Shown here in pieces: positions 16,670-24,690 of a stretch of 64,000 nt of DNA. The position numbers and the translations under genes were made by a program. The stretch comes from Pelomonas sp046294815. Lineage in GTDB: Bacteria > Pseudomonadota > Gammaproteobacteria > Burkholderiales > Burkholderiaceae_C. The stretch covers positions 74,809 to 138,808 of the forward strand of contig JBKBOJ010000001.1 in NCBI GenBank assembly GCA_046294815.1, written 5' to 3'. The number at the start of each line of letters is the position of its first letter. Position 1 is the first letter of the stretch. The notes beneath the pieces were generated by a model that made no database searches, was not told where the DNA came from, and saw nothing but the letters and a program-made list of their open reading frames with translations.

Positions 16670-18133
16670 GTGATTGCCGACGCCGATGGCGCCCCTCTGA
16701 CGACCCGACCCGCCGCCGCTGCGGCCTCTGCGCCTGTCGACGACCACGTGCCCATGGCGCAGAAGGTCGGCTTCGGGCTTGGCTCCTTCCACGACATGTG
16801 GGGCCACTGGCTCTACCAGTCCCTGGTTTTCCACGTTTTCAACATCGGCCTGGGTGTGGCGCCGCAGCTGATCTCGATGGCCATGGGCATCAAGATCTTT
16901 GCGGACGCGGTGTCTGACGCGCTGTTCGGCTGGATCTCTGACAACACCCGCACGCGCTGGGGGCGCCGGCGCCCCTTCATCCTCGTCGGCGGCATCCTGA
17001 CTGGCATCGGCCTGCCGCTGCTGTTCGCCGTCGGGCGGGGCTGGAGCGACACCGAGTACTTCATCTTCCTGCTGGTCTCGACCTGTTTGTACGCGCCGGT
17101 CATGAGTTGCTTCGCGATGCCCTGGAACAGCCTGGGGGCCGAGCTGACGCCGGGCTATCACGAGCGCACGCGGGTGATGTCCATCAAGAACGCGATTCAA
17201 AAGATTCCCGAACTGGGCATGTTCGTCGCCGCGCAGTTCACGACGCTGCACTTCTTCCACGATGCCTCGGGCAAGCCCGACATCCTGCTGGGCGCCCAGG
17301 TCTACACCAGCATGCTGGGCGGCATCCTGATCGTGCTGGCCATCGTGATCTTCTCGCTGACACGCGAGCGCTACTACGAGAGCTTCGTCGCCCGCAGCAC
17401 GCAGCGCGTGCCATTCAAGGACACGCTCTACCGCACGCTGCAGAACCGCCCCTTCCGCCTGATGCTGGGCACCATGCTGACCTACAACATGGCCACCGCG
17501 ATGGTCGGACTGCTGGGCTACTACGCGACCGTCTACTACGTCTGCGGCGGCAACGTCGTTGAGGCCACGAAGTGGAACTCGCTGATGGGCGTGGCCGGCC
17601 TGGTCAGCGGCCTCGCCGGCATCGCCTTCTCGGGCTGGGTGGCCAAGCGACACGGCAAGCGCAATGCGCTGATGACCGTGCTGTGGCTGGGCATCGCCGC
17701 CTTCATCGGCGACTGGTTCTTCTACAACCCGCAGCTGCCGTGGCTGCAGCTGTTCGCCAGCGGCGGCGTGGCCTTCATAGGCGCGGGGTTCTGGACTCTC
17801 TACGGCTCGGCCATGGCCGACGTCATCGACCATGACGAACTGGCCAGCGGCCAGCGCCGCGAGGGATCCTTTGCCGCCTGTGGCTCTTGGATCAGCAAGG
17901 TCGGCCTGGCCCTGGGCAACAGCGCCTCGGGCTGGGTGCTGGCCTTCACGGGCTTTGACGCCAAGCTGCCGGTGCAGGGCGAGGACGCCATCTTCCTCAT
18001 CCGCGTCTGCCTGTCGGGAATTCCCATCGTCGGCCTGCTGATCGCGCTGGTCATCGTGTCGCGCTACTTCCTGACGGAGCAGCGCATGCACGAGATCCGG
18101 GCCGCGTTGGAGGCGCGGCGCGGCAAGGTCTGA
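16670..18133 (+). CDS. GPH-family (MelB-like) sugar:cation symporter
   Basis: The 487-residue, 12-helix membrane protein belongs to the glycoside-pentoside-hexuronide branch of the MFS. The loop after helix 2 carries DALFGWISDNTRTRWGRRRPFI, the GPH-specific form of the MFS motif. It should carry mannose, glucose or short oligosaccharides across the inner membrane with H+ or Na+. The start is GTG at 16670, preceded by AGGAGA at 8 nt. It lies 119 nt after the lacI-type gene with its own operator-bearing promoter. The exact substrate is inferred from the neighbours only. Confidence 0.9.
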   Translation: MIADADGAPLTTRPAAAAASAPVDDHVPMAQKVGFGLGSFHDMWGHWLYQSLVFHVFNIGLGVAPQLISMAMGIKIFADAVSDALFGWISDNTRTRWGRRRPFILVGGILTGIGLPLLFAVGRGWSDTEYFIFLLVSTCLYAPVMSCFAMPWNSLGAELTPGYHERTRVMSIKNAIQKIPELGMFVAAQFTTLHFFHDASGKPDILLGAQVYTSMLGGILIVLAIVIFSLTRERYYESFVARSTQRVPFKDTLYRTLQNRPFRLMLGTMLTYNMATAMVGLLGYYATVYYVCGGNVVEATKWNSLMGVAGLVSGLAGIAFSGWVAKRHGKRNALMTVLWLGIAAFIGDWFFYNPQLPWLQLFASGGVAFIGAGFWTLYGSAMADVIDHDELASGQRREGSFAACGSWISKVGLALGNSASGWVLAFTGFDAKLPVQGEDAIFLIRVCLSGIPIVGLLIALVIVSRYFLTEQRMHEIRAALEARRGKV

Positions 18134-18260
18134 CCCGCAGCGGCGCCCTGGCCAGGGCATGACAATCGGCCGCCATGCTGGCCGACCTTGCTGCGATACC
18201 CAACGACAACTGCGCGCCCGACACGCTCGCCGTGTCGTACCAGCCTCACGACGCGCGGCG

Positions 18261-18848
18261 ATGAAGACCGGCACGCTGACCCAGTGGGACGACGCCAAGG
18301 GCTACGGCTTCATCACGCCCGATGACGGCGGCCCGCGGCTGTTCGTGCACGCCAAGGCCTTCGGGCTGCGGCCGGCGCGGCCGGTGGTGGGCGAGCGGCT
18401 GCGCTACCGCGAGGGCCTGGACGCCCAGGGCAAGCGCCGTGCGCTGGACGTGCAAGGCCTCGCGCCGCGCGCCGCGCCGCCCGCGCCGCGCCGGCGGGAC
18501 GACGGCCGCGTGCTGATGCTGATCCCCGCCTTTGCCGCCCTGGTGCTGGCCACGCACCTCGCCTGGGGCTTGCCCAACTGGTTCTGGGGCGTCTACACGG
18601 CCATGAGCACGGCCACCTTCATCGTCTACTGGCTGGACAAGCGCGCTGCCCAGCGCGGTGGATGGCGGGTGGCCGAGGGCACGCTGCATGCACTGGCCCT
18701 GGCCTGCGGCTGGCCCGGCGCGCTGCTGGCGCAACAGCTGCTGCGCCACAAGACGGCCAAGCCGCGCTTTCGGCGCCTTTACTGGCTGACCGTGGCGGCC
18801 AACGTCGCCGCCTTCGTGGCCCTGTTCACGCCGCTGCTGAAAAGCTGA
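18261..18848 (+). CDS. Cold-shock domain / DUF1294 membrane protein
   Basis: The 195-residue protein starts with a cold-shock OB-fold (about 1-65; KGYGFITP resembles RNP1, and LFVH follows). A linker with Arg/Pro clusters leads to three or four hydrophobic segments (about 83-190) of the DUF1294 type, including the FWGVYTAMSTATFIVYWLDKRAA region. Fusions of this kind are widespread in proteobacteria and their function is unknown. The upstream frame (from 18159) looks non-coding, and the ATG at 18261 gives the domain its normal start. Its 3' end overlaps the convergent hydratase gene by 23 nt. Confidence 0.88.
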   Translation: MKTGTLTQWDDAKGYGFITPDDGGPRLFVHAKAFGLRPARPVVGERLRYREGLDAQGKRRALDVQGLAPRAAPPAPRRRDDGRVLMLIPAFAALVLATHLAWGLPNWFWGVYTAMSTATFIVYWLDKRAAQRGGWRVAEGTLHALALACGWPGALLAQQLLRHKTAKPRFRRLYWLTVAANVAAFVALFTPLLKS

Positions 18849-19512
18849 ACTCGCCCAGGCCCGCGATGGCCAGCGTGCCGCGGGCGCCGCCCGGGCAGGG
18901 GTGCAGGCCGCCCCAGGCGCCCGTCGTGACCACCGTGCCTGCCGTCAGCGTGTCGCCGTTGCGCGTGGCATGGCGCAGCCAGGCCGGCAGCACGCCCGCC
19001 GGGTCGGCCAGCGAATGCCCGCCGCGGCGCTCCAGCGGCGGCAGCCCGGCCAGCGTCAGGCGCCAGGCCAGGCTCGACCAGTCCAGCACGCGGTAGGGCT
19101 GCCAGGGCCCCAGCAGCAGGCCGGCATTGCTCTGGAAGTCGGCCATGCGCAGCAGCGCCGGCGCATCCAGCCCCTGGCGCCAGCGCGAGGCGACGCATTC
19201 GACGGCGATGCACATGGCCTCGGGCGCGCCGTCCGCGTCCAAGCGCAGCGCCACCTCGGCCTCGATGCCCAGCAGCGCCCGGCCGGCGCTTGGCGCCACC
19301 GGCGAGTGGCTGAACGGTCCCTGCGGCCCGGCGCCGCCGGACTTCCAGCGCGTGGCCGGCCAGTCCAGCATCGCGGCCACGCCGGTCTGCACGGCATAGG
19401 CGTCGGCGTCGTCCCGCACCGTGCCGGTCCAGTCGTTGGCATCCAGCAGCTGGCCGCTGCGATGGGCGCTGGCGAGTGCGGCGATCAGCGCGGCGAGGGA
19501 GGCTTGGCTCAT
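18826..19512 (-). CDS. 2-keto-4-pentenoate hydratase-like protein (FAH superfamily)
   Basis: The 228-residue product resembles the MhpD/2-oxopent-4-enoate hydratase group of the fumarylacetoacetase superfamily, with GIEAEVALRL as the metal-site region and a C-terminal GTVVTTGAWGGLHPC stretch. It may hydrate an unsaturated keto acid, but no aromatic or sugar-acid catabolic partners are adjacent apart from the divergent sugar dehydrogenase. An upstream frame extends to 19767. The ATG at 19512 gives a normal family N-terminus, though no ribosome site stands out. MIDNLREG at 19563 is an alternative. Confidence 0.75.
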   Translation of the reverse strand: MSQASLAALIAALASAHRSGQLLDANDWTGTVRDDADAYAVQTGVAAMLDWPATRWKSGGAGPQGPFSHSPVAPSAGRALLGIEAEVALRLDADGAPEAMCIAVECVASRWRQGLDAPALLRMADFQSNAGLLLGPWQPYRVLDWSSLAWRLTLAGLPPLERRGGHSLADPAGVLPAWLRHATRNGDTLTAGTVVTTGAWGGLHPCPGGARGTLAIAGLGEFSFSAAA

Positions 19513-19732
19513 GGGCCGAGTGTCGGCGATGGCGCTGCGCCCTTCGCGCAAGTTGTCGATCATTGCGTGGCGGGTCGAATCATCTGCGTGAGCGTTCGCG
19601 GCCCGGCAAGTCAGCGTCGATGCGGTCGCGCCATGTCGGCGGCTAAGATCATTCGGGGCGGGCCGCTGGCCGCCGCCACCTCCATCCAACCCGTCGTGCA
19701 GCCATCCGCGCGGCGCCATTCTTTCCCACCCC

Positions 19733-20662
19733 ATGGCACTGAAGTTAGGCCTCATCGGCATTGGCAAGATCGCCCGCGATCAACACCTTCCGGCGCTCGC
19801 CGCCGACCCGCGTTTCGAGCTGGTGGCCACCGCCAGCCGCAACGCCAGCGTGGACGGCGTGGCCAGCTTCAAGACGGTGGAGGCCATGCTGGCCGCCGTG
19901 CCGGAGCTGGACGCCGTCTCCATCTGCACGCCGCCGCAGGCGCATTTCGACGCGGCCATCGCCGCGCTGCGCGCCGGCAAGCATGTGATGCTGGAAAAGC
20001 CGCCCGCGGCCACCACGCGCCAGATCGCGCTGCTGCAGACCGAGGCCGCGCGCCAGGGCCGCACGCTGTTCCAGACCTGGCATTCGCGCTTCGCCGCCGG
20101 CGTGGACGCCGCGCGCGACTGGGTCAAGGGCCGCACGCTGACCGGTGGCCGCATCATCTGGAAGGAAGACGTGCACCACTGGCACCCGGGCCAGCAGTGG
20201 ATCTTCGACGCGGGCGGCCTGGGCGTGTTCGACCCCGGCATCAACGCGCTGTCGGTGCTGACCGAGGTGCTGGCCGACGAGGCCGTGGTGCACAAGGCGG
20301 TGCTGGACTTCCCCGCGAACCAGCAGGCGCCCATCGCCGCGCAGCTGGACCTGCGCACCGAGGCCGGCGTGTCCATCCTGGCCGAGTTCGACTTCCGCCA
20401 GAAGGGCGAGCAGACCTGGGACATTGAGCTGGTCTCGACGACCGGCAGCCTGCGCCTGTCGCAAGGCGGCGGCGTGCTGGGGATCGACGGCCGCCCCGTG
20501 GCCGCCGACGCGGCGCTGGCCGGCGAGTACCCGCGGCTGTATGCGCGCTTTGCCGAGCTGGTCGCGGCGGGCCGCTCGGAGGTGGACTGGCGGCCCTTCC
20601 AGCTCGTCGCCGACGCCTTCCTGATTGGCGAGCGCCGCACGGTGGCGGCGCACCAGGTTTAG
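19733..20662 (+). CDS. Gfo/Idh/MocA sugar 1-dehydrogenase (L-arabinose/D-galactose type)
   Basis: The 309-residue protein has an N-terminal Rossmann motif (GLIGIGKIARDQHLPAL) and EKPP (the catalytic Lys region, about 93-96). WHSRFA and WKEDVHHWHPGQQW closely resemble, from memory, the L-arabinose 1-dehydrogenase of Azospirillum and the D-galactose 1-dehydrogenase group. These oxidise the aldose at C1 with NAD(P)+ to the lactone. It could act on galactose side groups of galactomannan, which is inference. Its stop codon overlaps the stop of the convergent HEPN gene by 4 nt. Confidence 0.87.
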   Translation: MALKLGLIGIGKIARDQHLPALAADPRFELVATASRNASVDGVASFKTVEAMLAAVPELDAVSICTPPQAHFDAAIAALRAGKHVMLEKPPAATTRQIALLQTEAARQGRTLFQTWHSRFAAGVDAARDWVKGRTLTGGRIIWKEDVHHWHPGQQWIFDAGGLGVFDPGINALSVLTEVLADEAVVHKAVLDFPANQQAPIAAQLDLRTEAGVSILAEFDFRQKGEQTWDIELVSTTGSLRLSQGGGVLGIDGRPVAADAALAGEYPRLYARFAELVAAGRSEVDWRPFQLVADAFLIGERRTVAAHQV

Positions 20663-22644
20663 TCGGGAACTGACAAGGCCCGCACCAGCCGCCGGGCCGG
20701 GCGCATCGCGTCGGCGGGATCGTCCGCATGCAGCTGGGCCGCCTGGCGCCAGGCGGCGCCGGCGATGCTGGCCAGCGCGGCCAGCGCTTCATCGGTGACG
20801 CGATCCGCCGCACGGCCGTGGGCGACGGCGTTGCGCAGCGCGCGGCCCTCGCGCGCAAACCAGGCGGCGGCTTCTTGCGTGTCGCCCAGCAGGCGTGCGA
20901 CCAGCGCCTCCAGCGACAGCGCGTCGCCCGGCGGGCGAAAGCGACCGAGCAGCGCCTCGATGGCGGCGATGTGCAGGCCGGCGCAGGCATGGCTGCTGTT
21001 GAAGCGGCGGTCGAAGCCGCGCCGGTACAGCGTCAGCGCGCGATCCAGGTCGGGGTGGCCGCCGCTCAGGCGGTAGGCGTCGACGACGCGCCAGGCCGCG
21101 GCAAGGGCTTTAGCGTGCGCGGGCAGCAGCACGCTGGCCTGATCCTGCCGCTGCGCCACGACCTGCCACACCGACTGCCGCAGCACCGAAGGCTGCCGAA
21201 AGCGCAGCGAACCCCGCATGGCCACCGGGCCGGCGAGCGCCGGATCGCAGAAGTCGTGCAGGCCCGCCAGCCGCAGCGCCGCGACGGCGAGATCGCGCTC
21301 GCGCTGCAGCGCCGCCATGGCGATCTCGGCGTCCGCGTCGCCGCCGGGCATGAGGAGGCACAGCGCGGCAATCTCATCGGCCTGCATGCGCAACGCGCCG
21401 GCGAAGTCGCGCGCGATGTCGCGCTCCTCCAGCATCAGCAGCTCATGGCCCGACAGCGACAGCAGCAGGCGCTGACGCGCGTCGTCCAGCGCCAGCGGCT
21501 GGTGGTTGAGCAGCCCGGGCAGCGGCGCCCACATCAGCCAGGCGTCGTCGGGCGAGGCCAGCTGCGGCGCGACGATGGCGACCATGCTGGTGCGCGGGCG
21601 CAGCAGTGTCGGTGCGCCCGTCGAGCCCGGCCGCGGCAGGGGCTCGCCCAGCGGCTGCGCGTCCAGCCGTTCCAGCAGCTCGGCCACAGGCGTGGCCTGG
21701 GCGACCGACTGGCGGTCCAGCGCCAGGATGGCCGCGGCCAGCCAGGCGCCGCCGCTGGCGCTGCCGTCCGGCTCGGCGGGCGCCGTGGCCTCGCCGTGCA
21801 CCGACGCGCTGCGCGCCTTGTACAGCTCACGGGCGCTGCCGCGGCTTTGCTGGCGTTCGGCCTCGTCGCGGCCCAGCAGGTGGGACAGCCGGCGCTCCAG
21901 CGTCGCGGCCATGCCGCTGCGCAGCTCGGGCAGCAGCAGCGTCTCCAGCGCCATCGTCGCCAGCATGGTGCGCTCGGCTGGGCCCAGCAGCGGCGACGCG
22001 GATTCGGCCAGCGCGTCCAGCGCGGCGCCGAGGCGGGCGTCGACGTCCGCGCCGTCCGACAGCCGCTCCGCCCAGATCGCAGCGGCCTGCAGTTCGGCCG
22101 CGCTGAACTGCCGGGTCGGGAAGCCGGCGTTGATCAGGTACTCGAGGTCGGCGTCGCCCTGCACGCTGGCGACCCGCGCTGGCTGCTCGCCGCCGCTGAA
22201 GCCGAAGCCCTCGTCGGCAATCGCCAGCGTCAGCGACCAGCGCGGCGGCGGCAGCAAGGCGTCGGGCGCCTGCAGCAGCAGCGCCTGCCAGGCGGGCTGC
22301 ACGGCCAGCGCATGAAAGCGCCGCAGCAGTGCCAGGCCGAACTTCTCCAGCAGCGGCCAGGCGCGCTCGGGCAGCTTGAGCTGCAGCGTGGCCGTCTGCG
22401 GGGCTTGCGGGTCCAGCGGCACGATCTGGGGCAGGCGCACGCCGACGACCTGCCGCAAGAAAACCGGCGCCATGGCCTCATAGGCGCGGCGGTGGTCGGA
22501 GAAGGCCCGGGCGGTCAGCGCATCAAAGGTCTCGAAGGGCATGCGCCACAGGTCGCCGCCGGCAAAGGGCAGGCTGTCTTCGGCAATGCGCACCAGCGGC
22601 AGGTGCGCGAGCAGCACGATCTCATCACCCGGCGTGGCGCTCAT
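20659..22644 (-). CDS. Large protein with two ApeA-like HEPN motifs
   Basis: The 661-residue soluble protein has no full-length family that I recognise. Two regions look like ApeA-type HEPN domains. The first (about 222-312) contains LYKARSASVHGE with R278-x4-H283. The second (about 550-640) contains REGRALRNAVAHGR with R604-x4-H609. Rx4-6H is the HEPN ribonuclease motif. The N-terminal 200 residues are an uncharacterised domain. AGGAGG lies 6 nt before the ATG. It is divergent, across 91 nt, from a membrane coiled-coil gene. Roles in RNA cleavage or phage defence are common in HEPN proteins but are not shown here. Confidence 0.8.
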   Translation of the reverse strand: MSATPGDEIVLLAHLPLVRIAEDSLPFAGGDLWRMPFETFDALTARAFSDHRRAYEAMAPVFLRQVVGVRLPQIVPLDPQAPQTATLQLKLPERAWPLLEKFGLALLRRFHALAVQPAWQALLLQAPDALLPPPRWSLTLAIADEGFGFSGGEQPARVASVQGDADLEYLINAGFPTRQFSAAELQAAAIWAERLSDGADVDARLGAALDALAESASPLLGPAERTMLATMALETLLLPELRSGMAATLERRLSHLLGRDEAERQQSRGSARELYKARSASVHGEATAPAEPDGSASGGAWLAAAILALDRQSVAQATPVAELLERLDAQPLGEPLPRPGSTGAPTLLRPRTSMVAIVAPQLASPDDAWLMWAPLPGLLNHQPLALDDARQRLLLSLSGHELLMLEERDIARDFAGALRMQADEIAALCLLMPGGDADAEIAMAALQRERDLAVAALRLAGLHDFCDPALAGPVAMRGSLRFRQPSVLRQSVWQVVAQRQDQASVLLPAHAKALAAAWRVVDAYRLSGGHPDLDRALTLYRRGFDRRFNSSHACAGLHIAAIEALLGRFRPPGDALSLEALVARLLGDTQEAAAWFAREGRALRNAVAHGRAADRVTDEALAALASIAGAAWRQAAQLHADDPADAMRPARRLVRALSVPD

Positions 22645-22735
22645 GGCGGCCTCCTTCGACGGTAGTAGGCGCGGCCATTCTGTGGCCGGGGCGCTCGCCT
22701 ACCATGGCCCCACGTCCACCGTCGGGGGGAGAACC

Positions 22736-23737
22736 ATGGATCTTGCGACCGTCGTCGCCGCCGCCAGCTCCTCGCTGGGCCTGTCGCTGGCCGGGGCCTA
22801 CTGGCTGTCCCGCACGCTGGTGCAGCACCGCCTCAGCGCCGCGCTGGAGCAGCGCAAGTCCGAGCTGTCGCGCGAGCTGGAGACCCACAAGCTGGGCCTG
22901 AGCCAGGACCTGGAGCGCACCAAGGGCCAGATCCAGCTGGAGCTGGGCCGTGACAAGGCGCTGTTCGACGCGGCCATCAAGCGCGAGGTGGAGGCCCAGC
23001 TGGGCCAGATGGCCGCGCAGCGCCAGTACGAGTACGAGGCCCGGCGCCGGCTCTACACGGCCATCGGGCCGCTGCGCTTCCAGCTGCTGCTGGCCTGCCG
23101 CGACCTGGCCGGGCGCATCGAGTCCTTCCACGCGCGCGAGCACTACCGCATGGACATCGCCAGCTACTACGGCCGCAGCACGCTCTACCGGCTGCTGCGG
23201 CCGCTGTCCATCGCCGAGCTGGTGGAGCGGCAGATCGGCGTGGCGGACTTCGCCGTCGACCCGTCCGCCGTCGTGTGCCTGCGCTTTCGGCGCACGATCA
23301 CGCGCATCCTCAGCGGCGACGAGCTGGTGCGGGGCCGGCCGGACGTGGACTGGCGCCGCCAGGCCCAGCATGTGTTCGCCGACTCGCTGGCGGCCTGCGC
23401 GCAGGCGCTGATCCAGCGCGACGGCAGCGCCGAGCGCATCCTGCGCTTCGACGAGTTCAATGCGCGGCTGGATGCGGACGGCATGGCCACCGTGTCCCCG
23501 TTCGACCAATTGCTGGACGGCCTGCAGGTGGGCGTCAAGCCCATCCTCTGGCTGCGGCTGGTGGCCTATGGCCACGCCTGCAATGCCTTGATCGACCGGC
23601 TGGGGCCGGCGCTGGACTTCGAGTCGCGCCCCTTCCCGACCGCGGCACTGCTGGCCGCCACCGGCGATGCCTACACGGCCGCCCACCTGGCCGAGCTGCA
23701 GGACCGCGTGCGCGAGGTCGAGCTGGTCGCGCTTTAG
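22736..23737 (+). CDS. Uncharacterised membrane-anchored coiled-coil protein
   Basis: The 333-residue product begins with one hydrophobic segment (about 5-26). A charged Glu/Lys/Gln-rich coiled coil follows (about 30-105, e.g. ELSRELETHKLGLSQDLERT). The rest is a soluble helical domain with no motif I recognise. The start follows GGGGGAGA at a good distance. It is divergent from the HEPN gene, and a hairpin follows the stop. The function is unknown. The layout suggests a membrane-tethered scaffold or sensor. Confidence 0.78.
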   Translation: MDLATVVAAASSSLGLSLAGAYWLSRTLVQHRLSAALEQRKSELSRELETHKLGLSQDLERTKGQIQLELGRDKALFDAAIKREVEAQLGQMAAQRQYEYEARRRLYTAIGPLRFQLLLACRDLAGRIESFHAREHYRMDIASYYGRSTLYRLLRPLSIAELVERQIGVADFAVDPSAVVCLRFRRTITRILSGDELVRGRPDVDWRRQAQHVFADSLAACAQALIQRDGSAERILRFDEFNARLDADGMATVSPFDQLLDGLQVGVKPILWLRLVAYGHACNALIDRLGPALDFESRPFPTAALLAATGDAYTAAHLAELQDRVREVELVAL

Positions 23738-23742
23738 GGCCG

Positions 23743-23781
23743 GTTGACACTACGGTCGCGGCCTACTCCCGTCGTGTCAAC
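23743..23781. terminator. Hairpin between convergent genes
   Basis: Arms gttgacac (23743-23750) and gtgtcaac (23774-23781) pair perfectly. Inside them, acgg pairs with ccgt after one mismatch, giving a 12-pair stem. There is no T run. It lies between two convergent stop codons and probably limits transcription in both directions. Confidence 0.5.
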
Positions 23782-23798
23782 AGGCGTCCTGGGCGACA

Positions 23799-24593
23799 TC
23801 AGCCGAACCGGAAGCTGGACACCGTCACGCTGGCCATGTAGTCGGTCTCGTGATGCCAGCGGCTGGCGGCCTCGCCCTCGGCGGCGCCGGCGGCCACCAT
23901 CAGCGGCAGCAGGTGTTCCTCGCGCGCATGGGCCTGCCGGGCGGCGGGCGCCTGCGTCCAGGCCTGCAGACGCTGGGCGCGGCCCTCGGGTGAGGGCAGG
24001 GCGGCCTGCAGCCAGGCGTCGAAGGCGATGGAGGGCTCGCGGCCGGCGCCGCTGAACATCAGCCCCAGGTTGTGGAAGCTGAAGCCGCTGCCCAGGATCA
24101 GCACGCCTTCGTCGCGCAGCGGCGCCAAGGCGCGGCCCAACGCCAGGTGCTCGGCCGGGTCCAGCCCGCCCTTCAGCGACAACTGCACCACCGGCACGTC
24201 GGCCTGCGGATACATCGGTGCCAGCGTGCAGAAGGCGCCATGGTCGAAGCCGCGCTGGGCGTCGCGCGCGGCGGGCAGGCCGGCGGCCTCGATGACGGCC
24301 ACGACGCGCTCGGCCAGCACCGGGTCGCCCGGCGCCGGATAGACCACCTCGTAGGTGTGCGGCGGAAAGCCGCCGTAGTCGTACAGCATGCCGGGCGCGG
24401 GCGAGCTCATCACCGTGAAGGCGGGCTCCTCCCAGTGCGCCGAGATCATCAGGATGGCGTGCGGGCGCTCGGGCAGCGCGGCCGGCACGGCCTGCAGCGA
24501 GGCCTCCAGCTTCGCGTGGGTGCGGCGGAAGTCGCCGTCCATCCAGGGCCAGGGGCCGCCGCCGTGGGAGAGGAAGAAGGTGGGCTGTCTCAT
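23799..24593 (-). CDS. LigB/DODA-type extradiol dioxygenase
   Basis: The 264-residue protein matches the YgiD/DODA class III extradiol dioxygenase family. Conserved features are FLSHGGGP with the early metal-ligand His, MISAHWE, FDHGAFCTL and REEHLLPLMVAAGA with the later His. These use Zn or Fe(II) to open catechol-type rings, such as DOPA. No aromatic pathway genes are adjacent, so the substrate is open. It stands alone on the minus strand, convergent with the coiled-coil gene and divergent from the condensin operon. Confidence 0.9.
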   Translation of the reverse strand: MRQPTFFLSHGGGPWPWMDGDFRRTHAKLEASLQAVPAALPERPHAILMISAHWEEPAFTVMSSPAPGMLYDYGGFPPHTYEVVYPAPGDPVLAERVVAVIEAAGLPAARDAQRGFDHGAFCTLAPMYPQADVPVVQLSLKGGLDPAEHLALGRALAPLRDEGVLILGSGFSFHNLGLMFSGAGREPSIAFDAWLQAALPSPEGRAQRLQAWTQAPAARQAHAREEHLLPLMVAAGAAEGEAASRWHHETDYMASVTVSSFRFG

Positions 24594-24690
24594 GCCCGCC
24601 AGTCTGCGCCGGCCGCCGACGCCGGGGGGTCAACGGCCCCGCCGTCAGCGCTCAAAGGCGCTGAACGGCGGCGACGATAATCCGCGCCCC

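Noticed and set aside
18826..19767. 313-codon version of the hydratase-like gene
   Set aside because: The upstream 85 codons are Gly/Arg-rich and overlap the start of the divergent dehydrogenase gene. The ATG at 19512 gives a normal family start.
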